A DNA stretch of 12,338 nt, from contig JBMFXG010000070.1 in NCBI GenBank assembly GCA_049964535.1, positions 1 to 12,338 of the forward strand, in the 5' to 3' direction. This document shows, piece after piece, positions 1 through 6,436 of the stretch; the stretch's first letter is position 1, and the number at the start of each line of letters is the position of its first letter. Both the position numbers and the translations under genes were made by a program. The DNA is from JAJYZP01 sp049964535. GTDB taxonomy: Bacteria; Actinomycetota; Acidimicrobiia; Acidimicrobiales; Acidimicrobiaceae. Under the pieces are notes generated by a model. That model was not told where the DNA came from, ran no database searches, and was given only the letters and a program-made list of their open reading frames with translations.

Positions 1-2
1 AC

Positions 3-353
3 AATCGAGATCGGTGGAGCACCGGTAACCGCTATGCCCGAGACATTATCTGTGGGATGCAGGTTGAGACGGAGACTGCGCCTGCGAGGCTCGAACTCGA
101 TGGCCACACGTACTACTTCTGCTCCGAACATTGTCAAGAGCGCTTCGGACTAGATCCATCTCGGTATCTGGAGCGATCGAATGTCAGTACTGTGACAGAT
201 AATCTCCACTCCCAGACGGAACGTTACGCCGAAGATCCAATCTGTCGCATGACCGTCGAGATATCGCCGGGGGCGTTGTCGGCCGAGGTGGGCGGTGAGA
301 CCTATTACTTCTGTGGGGAGGGGTGCCGAGCGTCTTTTCTCCAGAGGCATTGA
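3..353 (+). CDS. Tandem YHS-domain protein (5' partial)
   Basis: The reading frame is open to the left edge, so the gene starts outside the window. The first in-frame ATG (57) lies inside the conserved DI-C-GM signature of a YHS domain and cannot be the real start. Two YHS units are visible: one opens with DIICGM and continues to YYFCSEHC, the other opens with DPICRM and continues to YYFCGEGC. Each has the one-plus-two cysteine pattern of this metal-binding fold, seen in copper/heavy-metal handling proteins and fused to metal P-type ATPases. The units are about 69 residues apart, and each is preceded by a similar linker (NRYARD, ERYAED), so the protein is built of repeats and more may lie upstream. 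The second unit has Arg where Gly is usual in C-G-M. The role is probably binding or delivery of a soft metal; the upstream part could change this. It converges on the TetR gene with a 30-bp gap. Confidence 0.8.
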   Translation, partial: NRDRWSTGNRYARDIICGMQVETETAPARLELDGHTYYFCSEHCQERFGLDPSRYLERSNVSTVTDNLHSQTERYAEDPICRMTVEISPGALSAEVGGETYYFCGEGCRASFLQRH

Positions 354-383
354 CACGATCACGATCGGACCCTCTTGGGTGGT

Positions 384-1034
384 TTACTGAAGCTCTGTGT
401 AGTGGTTAACTAGTGTGAGCTCTCGCAGGGGCGCTAGTAAGAGATCCGCGATATCGTTGCCGAGTTCCGTAGGGGTGCGTGCTCCGTGGGGGTCGTACCA
501 CTTGTAGACCCAGTTCACTGCGCCGAGGCAAGCGTTTACGTAGATGCGGGGAGCTACCGCAAGCGTTGCTTTCTTTGCGTCAAGCAGCTGAGCGAGTCGG
601 TGGAGGATCACCTCTTCCAATGCCCTACGTCGCCTGAAGAGCGTCTCGGTAAGGTGCGGTGGTAGTTCGTTCTCCTCTTCGAAGCAGATCTTGAGTAGTT
701 GCTGATTCTCACACGTATAGACGACCCGTTGAGTGAGTATTTCCTTCAGTGCTTGGAGTGGATCTGGGTTGGAGTTTGAGATCGCCTCGACACTGGCCAG
801 ACTCTCGTCGAGTACCTCCTCGTAGATCCTTACGAGAAGCTCCTCTTTGGAGCGAAAGTAGTGGTAGAGGGTTGGCTTAGCGAGTTGAGCGGCGGCCGCT
901 ATCTCGGTCATTGATGTGGCGCGATAGCCCCGGACTCCAAATATGTTGGCCGCCAGGGCCCCGATCCGCTGTCTTTGGTCATCTGCCCGAGAGGAGGAGC
1001 TGGGTCCTCTCGACGCTCGCTCTTGGCCTTCCAC
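384..1034 (-). CDS. TetR-family transcriptional regulator
   Basis: This 216-residue protein has a classic TetR N-terminal DNA-binding domain. Helices run from about residue 19, and the helix-turn-helix lies around 39-60 (GYRATSMTEIA...KPTLYHYFRSKEEL). The C-terminal ligand domain contains AVNWVYKWYDPHG, a pattern I associate with the actinobacterial KstR2/fatty-acid-type TetR repressors. The start is GTG at 1034; an in-frame TGA three codons upstream excludes a longer form. There is no strong Shine-Dalgarno sequence. The gene is divergent from the acyl-CoA dehydrogenase, and a near-perfect palindrome lies between them. It therefore probably represses that gene, and perhaps itself, and is released by an acyl-CoA ligand. 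The family is certain; ligand and target are inference from context. Confidence 0.93.
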   Translation of the reverse strand: MEGQERASRGPSSSSRADDQRQRIGALAANIFGVRGYRATSMTEIAAAAQLAKPTLYHYFRSKEELLVRIYEEVLDESLASVEAISNSNPDPLQALKEILTQRVVYTCENQQLLKICFEEENELPPHLTETLFRRRRALEEVILHRLAQLLDAKKATLAVAPRIYVNACLGAVNWVYKWYDPHGARTPTELGNDIADLLLAPLRELTLVNHYTELQ

Positions 1035-1100
1035 GATGACTCAAGACTACCTCTCGGGTGTCTTTGAGCTTGACGCTGCAACAAATGCATCTCCGAGATC

Positions 1101-1106
1101 TAGAAT
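1101..1106 (+). promoter_or_regulatory. Candidate -10 element for the acyl-CoA dehydrogenase gene
   Basis: TAGAAT matches the sigma-70-type -10 consensus at five of six positions. A start of transcription around 1113 would place the candidate operator (1124-1137) and the ribosome-binding site (1141-1148) directly downstream, the geometry of a repressor road-block. I see no good -35 at 17-18 bp, so this is tentative. Confidence 0.35.
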
Positions 1107-1123
1107 CAAGAGGAGTTGGACCA

Positions 1124-1137
1124 ACCTACCGGTCGGT
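1124..1137. promoter_or_regulatory. Candidate TetR operator (14-bp palindrome)
   Basis: ACCTACCGGTCGGT is a palindrome centred on ACCGGT with a single mismatched pair. It lies in the gap between the divergent regulator and dehydrogenase genes, four bases before the dehydrogenase ribosome-binding site. Size, symmetry and position are what TetR-family repressors use. The match to this particular regulator is inferred from location only. Confidence 0.6.
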
Positions 1138-1156
1138 CGAGAGAGGAGTATCTGCT

Positions 1157-2320
1157 TTGTCTTGGGAGCTAGAGGAACCGTATGTAACGTTTGCTGAGAC
1201 CTGTCGAGACTTTGTGGATACAGAGGTTCGACCACTCGTAGAGTCCTCTGAGGCGCAAGGTACCTTCCCGTCGTCCTTGTGGAAGAAGTTAGGTGCTGCC
1301 GGCATGCTCGGGCTACTTATTCCTGAAGAGTACGAGGGGAGCGATGGCGACGAAGTTGCGGTGACGATTCTCGCAGAGGAGTTTGCTCGGGCGTCAGGTG
1401 GTATCACGGTGACGATCTTGGTTAGCTCCTACATGGCAGCTACCCATATCGTTCGCTACGGCAACGAGGCGCAGAAAGCTAAGTTCCTACCGCAAGTGGC
1501 GCGTGGTGACTTGGTCGCTGCAATTGCGGTTACTGAACCTGAGACCGGTTCGGACGTGGCATCTCTAAGCACCTCTGCCAAGCGCGATGGCACGGGTGGT
1601 TGGACTATCAACGGTCACAAGCTCTACATCACCAATGCCGGCATCGCTGATGTCTTGGTCCTTGCTGCTCGAACAGGGGAAGACCGAGGTCACAAGGGTA
1701 TCTCGACCTTCCTTGTCCCGACTTCAGCACCGGGAGTAAGTTTCGGCCCGCCCTTGCCGAAGATGGGATGGCACTCTTCCGATACGCGCGAGGTTTTCCT
1801 CGATAATGTTCAGGTCTCGGCCGACGCCCTGCTGGGCGAAGAGAACCGTGGTTTCTATCAGATCATGGAGGCTTTCCAACTTGAGAGAGTCATTCTTGCC
1901 GCTATGGGGATTGGACATGGTCTAGAGTGTGTCAAACTCTGCCAGGAGCGGTTGATGCAAAGGTCTGCATTTGGAGAACCCCTCGGACGTTTTCAGACAC
2001 TTCGACACCGGCTAGCTGTGATGGAGATCGAGCTTGATGCCGCCCGGCTCTTGGTGTATCAAGCAGCAGATCGGTTGAAGTCTGGCCATGGCGATGCAGC
2101 TCGTTCGGTTGCGGCAGCGAAGTATCTTGCAGCGGTGACGGCGAATCGGGTAGTCGATGAAGCAGTTCAGCTCTTCGGGGGCTCCGGATATGTGGAGGAG
2201 ACCCCGATTTCACGACACTTCAGGGACGCCCGAATTCTGCGGATTGGCGGCGGTACCGACGAGGTACAGTTGGAGATTCTCTCGAAGAAGTTTGGTATGT
2301 CCTCCAGGTCACAGTCCTAG
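1157..2320 (+). CDS. Acyl-CoA dehydrogenase
   Basis: This FAD-dependent enzyme introduces the alpha,beta double bond in an acyl-CoA during fatty- or branched-acid breakdown and passes electrons to an electron-transfer flavoprotein. From the TTG at 1157 it is 387 residues, the usual family length. Visible motifs are AVTEPETGSD (about 124-133), YITNAG (157-162), and GGSGYVEETP followed by RDARI near the C-terminus. The residue before the C-terminal G-T is Gly (GGGTDEVQ), not the catalytic Glu of medium/short-chain enzymes. A Glu sits instead in AFQLERVILAAMG (E243), the position used as base by isovaleryl-CoA and long-chain dehydrogenases. I chose TTG because GAGAGGAG (1141-1148) sits eight bases before it; the longer frame from GTG 1058 has no ribosome-binding site and would run through the operator. 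The substrate cannot be told from sequence. Confidence 0.9.
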   Translation: MSWELEEPYVTFAETCRDFVDTEVRPLVESSEAQGTFPSSLWKKLGAAGMLGLLIPEEYEGSDGDEVAVTILAEEFARASGGITVTILVSSYMAATHIVRYGNEAQKAKFLPQVARGDLVAAIAVTEPETGSDVASLSTSAKRDGTGGWTINGHKLYITNAGIADVLVLAARTGEDRGHKGISTFLVPTSAPGVSFGPPLPKMGWHSSDTREVFLDNVQVSADALLGEENRGFYQIMEAFQLERVILAAMGIGHGLECVKLCQERLMQRSAFGEPLGRFQTLRHRLAVMEIELDAARLLVYQAADRLKSGHGDAARSVAAAKYLAAVTANRVVDEAVQLFGGSGYVEETPISRHFRDARILRIGGGTDEVQLEILSKKFGMSSRSQS

Positions 2321-2697
2321 TACTAGCTTGCAGCTCAACTCTCTTTGCATCGGTATTGCTTGCTTCATTTTGGAGAGCACCTGAGTCAGCGATTGCGGAT
2401 TGTGTCTCGGTACCTGTGCGTGACCGCTGTAACGGTGATTGTACCGACCGTAGCCAGCGAGTTGAGCGGCGTGCTTGTGCTCAAAGGTAGGCCTTGTTAT
2501 TGCTTGAGTCCTCGACGGTGCACGGTGACCTTCACTCTCGGTCTATCTGCAGTTTGAGGCGACAGATTTCGTGTGCCGGACTGGTGACCGTCGCGCTACC
2601 AGATTGTAGATGGAGGACGAGAGCGATTGGATCTGTTGTTCGTACGGCGATGGGTCGAGAAGAGCTCGGAGCGAGCGTGAGTGAAGTAGAACGGTGG

Positions 2698-2717
2698 TGA
2701 GATCACTCCTGATCTCA
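2698..2717. repeat. Perfect 8-bp inverted repeat
   Basis: Arms TGAGATCA (2698-2705) and TGATCTCA (2710-2717) are exact reverse complements separated by CTCC. GGTGA flanks both sides. It could be a protein-binding operator or a small hairpin. It ends one base before the GTG of the small open frame at 2719, so if that frame is expressed the site would cover its start. Confidence 0.4.
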
Positions 2718-2718
2718 G

Positions 2719-2970
2719 GTGACACGGTGGGTAGATCGAGAGGGCTTCGGCGGTCGTGCGGCCTCGATATTGTTGCAGCGTGCGTGGGCAGAGTACAATC
2801 GCTTCTATGGTGAGACCATTCTTGGTCGGAGCCGACATGGATTCCGTCGTGAACCGTACGATGTTCTGTCGCACGCCGCTTCGCTGCTGGACTTCAGCGA
2901 TGCCATCGGGCTTGGCGCTCCTGAGTCAGACCTAAGTTTGCAAGGTTGTGGTGGAATTGAGAGAGTGTAG
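2719..2970 (+). CDS. Hypothetical 83-aa protein (doubtful)
   Basis: An open frame from GTG with plausible amino-acid composition (for example RAWAEYNRFYGETILGRSRHG) but no domain I recognise. No Shine-Dalgarno sequence precedes it; the bases before the start form a palindrome instead. It overlaps other open frames on the opposite strand. It may be chance or a gene remnant. Confidence 0.2.
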   Translation: MTRWVDREGFGGRAASILLQRAWAEYNRFYGETILGRSRHGFRREPYDVLSHAASLLDFSDAIGLGAPESDLSLQGCGGIERV

Positions 2971-3557
2971 GCCAGGAAAGCGAGGAAGGGTGGGGTACTC
3001 TGCGAAGGTCGAAGAGCGAGCGTGGGCCTCGATGACGAACATCTGAGTCCCCCTGTGGTGTGGGTCAGACCCAAGCTCACGTTCTGAGCGGTCGTGTGAG
3101 AGTTGAGAGAACTTGTGGTGACTACCGTTGGCGGGTAACGGTCTGGCTGACGAGCGATCTCCGCAGAAATGGTCTTGAAAGAGCTGACGGTAGCGGGAGG
3201 GCCTTGCTTTCCAACGTACTCGGTTGATAGCGGTGTTAAGTCGATATCTCAACGAGTAGCGGGTTCGGCTCTACGAGGTTGGACGGGACGACGATGGGGT
3301 TTCTCTCTCGTTTGTCTTTGATGATTCGAGATTGACTCACTTGTAAAGAGTCGACCGTAGAGACGTCTCGAGCCTACGGTTTCTATGGGCAAGGAGAACA
3401 GTCTGTCACGGCGGAGTCAAGCGAGCAGGCGACTTGAGGCCGATCCGTATAAAGCTGGTATGCGGCCGCTGGTAGCTGACGTCGAAGAAGGTTCGGTTGA
3501 GGTACCTATGAGATTATCGACTTGGCTGAGAGGCCTAGAAGTGACCGTCGTGCAACG

Positions 3558-4151
3558 TTACGATGCCTTCTTCGCCGTGGCTAGCGGTTCAGCGGTACCT
3601 GTGACAGATATCACGGCCCAGAGGCCACCGAATGCGTGGATATTTTCCCCTGATGCCTTTTGATGAGGAGTGTCATGAGTAAATGTGTAGAGCGGGTATC
3701 CGTTGTAGGTGAGCTGGTGTTTGCCGCTCTTGCGAACGATGTAGCCGACGAGCGTACTGTTCAGCCCAGGTACCACCGATGCATGGGTGCCGTATGCGGG
3801 CCGCCAGATCTGGGCGCAGGCACCGTTGCAGAAGGACTTGACGCCCCTGTCCTTCGAGAAGGCGTAGAGCGGGAGTCCTTGTGATGTTGCGAGGATCGGG
3901 CCGAGCGTTGCATCGTGGTCGACAACGATGGCAAGATCTGCTTTGTAGTGAATGGTCGAGGGCGTGGTAACGTAGGCAGTCGCTCCGAGGGAGGATCCGC
4001 ATGCTGAGATCACAAGGCCACCGAGCGCTAGGCCGATGAGCCACTTGGCGTAAGCGAGAACTGACCGATGTGGAAAGGAGGTACGTTCTCCTGGCAGATC
4101 ATCAGTTCGAGCTGGAATCGCGGTCAAAAAGCTCGTTGCATGCTGCATCAT
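3558..4151 (-). CDS. COG4315-type secreted lipoprotein (Lipoprotein_15 repeats)
   Basis: This 197-residue protein has a hydrophobic segment at about 37-50 ending in a lipobox (VISAC, Cys51), so it should be exported, lipidated and anchored on the outer face of the membrane. Two repeats of the secreted-repeat family (Pfam PF03640) follow, each with its Y-x-[FWY]-x-x-D motif: YAFSKD (96-101) and YTFTHD (155-160). The first is followed by CNGAC (108-112), the usual cysteine pair. The function of the family is unknown; electron transfer or metal/haem binding has been suggested but nothing here proves it. The N-terminus is long (about 36 residues before the hydrophobic segment), and no good ribosome-binding site precedes ATG 4151, so the start is uncertain. 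It lies 82 bp downstream of another envelope gene on the same strand. Confidence 0.85.
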   Translation of the reverse strand: MMQHATSFLTAIPARTDDLPGERTSFPHRSVLAYAKWLIGLALGGLVISACGSSLGATAYVTTPSTIHYKADLAIVVDHDATLGPILATSQGLPLYAFSKDRGVKSFCNGACAQIWRPAYGTHASVVPGLNSTLVGYIVRKSGKHQLTYNGYPLYTFTHDTPHQKASGENIHAFGGLWAVISVTGTAEPLATAKKAS

Positions 4152-4233
4152 TTCAATTTAGTCGGAATTTCTAAAATCTGTGGCCTCTAGTCTCTTTCAC
4201 GCAGGGGCTGAGCGACTCGATGGCCTTGTGTGC

Positions 4234-5055
4234 CTAGCACCCCCCCGGCGGAGGAAAGGTACCCGGACCGATCGCAGCGCTATCGACCACCCCGGTATTT
4301 GTAGCTCGATTAGCGAGTCCAAGGTGAACCACGTACCACTCACCGTGCCACGAGATCAGAGAGAAGATTCCAATGGAGTGCTCGACCCCGTTGATGCTGT
4401 AGAGAAGTCTGGCTCCAGGGACGTGCCAGTAGCCCACCTTGTTGTAACAGGTGCCTGGAGTAACCCAGTTCGCTTCTGAGGTCGGTACTCGGACGCCGAG
4501 ATAACTCGGGTCTCCTCCTTGGGAGGCTATTAGAGCATGAGCTGCCTCGATGTCGAGGGCAAAGTGTTCGAGAAGGCGATGCGCGTAGTCGTAGGAATCG
4601 TCGGTGAGGGATTTGACTGCTAGGTAGGAGTCCAAGGTAAAAAATGATGGCATTGCTGCGCCGATTGAGTCGGTTGCGATACCTTGCCACAAGCTGACCA
4701 TGGCTGCCTGAAAGGTGGCGGAGGTTGAAGACGGCAGGGTGGTTGTTTGCGGAAGCAGCCCTGGATCGATCGTGGTGGAAGTAGTGCTAGGGGCCTGTTG
4801 AGGCGCTACCTCGGTAGAGGTCGTCGTACTTGAGGAGATCGTGATGTGGTGATGGATCCGGGATGACCGGGTTCGAGAAGTTAATGTCTGAGACGGGCTC
4901 TGCGAGATAGCGAGAAATCCAAAAGCGACTACGAGTGTGGTGACCACTACGGTGAGGGCGAGCCGAGTCGAACGTGGAACCGTACGTGTCACTGTGCTCG
5001 GTGTGGGTGGGGTGCTCGGTGTGGATAGACCGTAAGGCCTGTGGCTCGGCGGCAA
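4234..5055 (-). CDS. Membrane-anchored protein with Ser/Thr-rich linker and extracellular domain
   Basis: I do not recognise a family. The 273-residue product has a short Pro/Ser/Thr-rich N-terminus, one transmembrane segment (about 32-50, RLALTVVVTTLVVAFGFLA), a low-complexity Ser/Thr linker (about 71-113) and a folded-looking C-terminal domain of about 155 residues with two cysteines (Cys203 and the C-terminal Cys273). The domain's W-H-G-E-W-Y-V-V strand pattern resembles small NTF2-like or wall-associated accessory domains, but this is only an impression. The start is uncertain: TTG 5055 is the longest, a GTG at codon 22 just before the membrane segment is the alternative, and neither has a clear ribosome-binding site. 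It precedes the lipoprotein gene on the same strand, so the two may be co-transcribed envelope genes. Confidence 0.75.
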   Translation of the reverse strand: MPPSHRPYGLSTPSTPPTPSTVTRTVPRSTRLALTVVVTTLVVAFGFLAISQSPSQTLTSRTRSSRIHHHITISSSTTTSTEVAPQQAPSTTSTTIDPGLLPQTTTLPSSTSATFQAAMVSLWQGIATDSIGAAMPSFFTLDSYLAVKSLTDDSYDYAHRLLEHFALDIEAAHALIASQGGDPSYLGVRVPTSEANWVTPGTCYNKVGYWHVPGARLLYSINGVEHSIGIFSLISWHGEWYVVHLGLANRATNTGVVDSAAIGPGTFPPPGGC

Positions 5056-5150
5056 CTTGGTCGGTACAACATACCGCAGAGGATAGCGATTGTCTACGGG
5101 GCTGCGATCAGGCCGTCGTCAAGGCTCTCTCAGTCAAAGAGGCTTTGGGC

Positions 5151-5256
5151 TTGACGTCGATGCGGCAAGGACCTAAGCTCAACTCCTCTCTGTTTAGAGG
5201 TTTTACTCGGCCGAGGCCTCGGAGAGGTGATGGGCCTTGCCGGAAGATGAAAGTGA
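5151..5256 (+). promoter_or_regulatory. Leader region of the carbamoyltransferase gene with competing hairpins
   Basis: TTGACG (5151-5156) lies 17 bp before TAAGCT (5174-5179), a weak promoter fit. Downstream, CCTCT (5185-5189) can pair with AGAGG (5196-5200), followed by TTTT, or with the second AGAGG at 5223-5227. Two overlapping perfect palindromes follow: CTCGGCCGAG (5206-5215) and CCGAGGCCTCGG (5211-5222). Mutually exclusive pairings suggest an attenuator. The stems are short and this is unproven. Confidence 0.3.
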
Positions 5257-5276
5257 GTGGGTGTGAACGATATTGA
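5160..5276 (+). CDS. Possible Arg-rich leader peptide (doubtful)
   Basis: A 38-codon frame from ATG 5160 contains eight Arg codons, five of them clustered (RGFTRPRPRRG). It overlaps the first 20 bases of the downstream carbamoyltransferase gene in another frame. Arg-rich leaders can sense arginine by ribosome stalling, which would suit an arginine-pathway enzyme. Against it: no clear ribosome-binding site, part of the Arg content is forced by the CGG/AGG palindromes, and the candidate promoter at 5151 would start transcription after this ATG. Confidence 0.15.
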   Translation: MRQGPKLNSSLFRGFTRPRPRRGDGPCRKMKVSGCERY

Positions 5277-6285
5277 GGGATTATTCGGTAAGAGCTTGCT
5301 ACAAGAGCGTGATCTCTCCAAATCTCAGTTCCTTGGACTTGTTCGCAATGCGGTCGAGCTGCGCGCACTCAGGAGAGAGAAGCGTGAACCGAGACTCCTC
5401 GAAGGCCTCCACTTTGCTCTAGTTTTTCAGAAATCCTCGACCAGGACACTCTCTAGCTTCTCTGTGGCTGCTGCCGACCAGGGGGCCGCTTCTACGTATT
5501 TTGGTCCGGGGAGTACCCACTTCGGATCTAAAGAGTCTGTCTACGACAGCGCCAAGGTTCTAGGTCGCTACTTCAATGGAATTGCATTTCGAGGCCATCA
5601 ACACGGCGTGGTCGAGGAGTTGTCGGAGCACGCCGGAGTTCCGGTTTGGAACGCTCTGACCGAGTCGTGGCACCCAACTGAGATGTTGGCCGATTTAATG
5701 ACGATGCTAGACCACTCGTCGAAGTCCCTAGAAGCCATGACCCTTTGCTACTTGGGGGACGGTAAGAACAATATCGCTAATTCACTGGTTATGGCCGGTG
5801 CCATCTTGGGGTTCGAGGTCCGGATTATCGCCCCAAGGCAACTTTGGCCAGATCCCAAGCTCGTCGAGCAAGCGCATGTGCTCGGCAAAGGTTCGGGTGC
5901 GAGACTGGTCGTTACCGATGACGTAGCTGCTGGAGTGGATTCAGCGGACTTTTTATACACCGATGTTTGGGTATCGATGGGAGAGCCGCAGGAGGTCTGG
6001 GATGAGCGTATCTCCTTGCTAGCGCCGTATCAAGTCAACTCAGAGGTCGTCAAGGCGACTGGAAATCGGGAGGTGCGCTTTCTGCATTGCCTTCCCGCCT
6101 TTCACGATCGAGGCAGTGAGCTCGGTAGAGATCTGCTCGATCGATACGGGCTCGATGCCCTCGAGGTCACAGATGACGTCTTTCGATCCTCAGCTTCAGT
6201 CGTCTTTGATCAGGCCGAGAATCGTCTTCATACGATCAAGGCTCTTATGGTCGCCACTGCAGGGAAGGTCGTCGGTGCTGAGTGA
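5257..6285 (+). CDS. Ornithine carbamoyltransferase-like enzyme
   Basis: This family makes citrulline from ornithine and carbamoyl phosphate (arginine synthesis), or runs in reverse in arginine breakdown. The 342 residues align by eye end to end with the long E. coli/ArcB type. Motifs seen: SSTRT (60-64), VLGR and FRG (101-113), HPTE (139-142), GDGKNN (167-172), DVWVSMGE (236-243), HCLPAFHD (277-284) and FDQAENRLHTIKA near the C-terminus. The ornithine-side Asn, Asp-Ser-Met and catalytic Cys278 are kept. Departures: STRTL replaces the usual STRTR, HPTE replaces HPTQ/HPCQ (that Gln contacts carbamoyl phosphate), and FQK replaces FEK. These raise the possibility of a paralogue with altered activity. 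The start is GTG 5257 after GGAAGATGAAAG; GTG 5263 is also possible. No other arginine gene is in the window. Confidence 0.9.
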   Translation: MGVNDIEGLFGKSLLQERDLSKSQFLGLVRNAVELRALRREKREPRLLEGLHFALVFQKSSTRTLSSFSVAAADQGAASTYFGPGSTHFGSKESVYDSAKVLGRYFNGIAFRGHQHGVVEELSEHAGVPVWNALTESWHPTEMLADLMTMLDHSSKSLEAMTLCYLGDGKNNIANSLVMAGAILGFEVRIIAPRQLWPDPKLVEQAHVLGKGSGARLVVTDDVAAGVDSADFLYTDVWVSMGEPQEVWDERISLLAPYQVNSEVVKATGNREVRFLHCLPAFHDRGSELGRDLLDRYGLDALEVTDDVFRSSASVVFDQAENRLHTIKALMVATAGKVVGAE

Positions 6286-6436
6286 CCTAGGTGTGGTCGA
6301 GATCTGCAACCATGTCGTACGCTGACGACACGACGCTTGTCCCCTTTCAGCTCCGCTTGGAAAGCTTGGCCCTTCTGAGATAGCGTAAGAGCGTGTTGAC
6401 ATGTGACTGCTGGTGCTCGGATCTAGGTCAGCTTCA

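Larger units (their letters stand above)
2321..3557. other. Long stretch without a convincing gene
   Basis: About 1.2 kb between the dehydrogenase and the lipoprotein gene. Several short frames exist on both strands, overlapping each other. None has a recognisable domain together with a ribosome-binding site. I find no tRNA-like T-loop, rRNA, CRISPR or insertion-sequence end. The best single open frame (2719-2970) and an adjacent palindrome are listed separately. It may be decayed coding DNA. Confidence 0.5.

Noticed and set aside
369..380. ACCC/GGGT hairpin as a terminator between the convergent YHS and TetR genes
   Set aside because: Only four base pairs and no proper T-run.
2932..3252. 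Minus-strand open frame of about 106 codons
   Set aside because: Basic, low-complexity translation without a recognisable domain or ribosome-binding site, and it overlaps a plus-strand frame of equal quality.
3385..3663. Plus-strand frame of 92 codons
   Set aside because: Its 3' third is antisense to the clearly real lipoprotein gene and it has no domain.
6396..6401. TTGACA as -35 of the patatin gene
   Set aside because: No acceptable -10 element 16-19 bp downstream; the nearest TAGGTC is 22 bp away.
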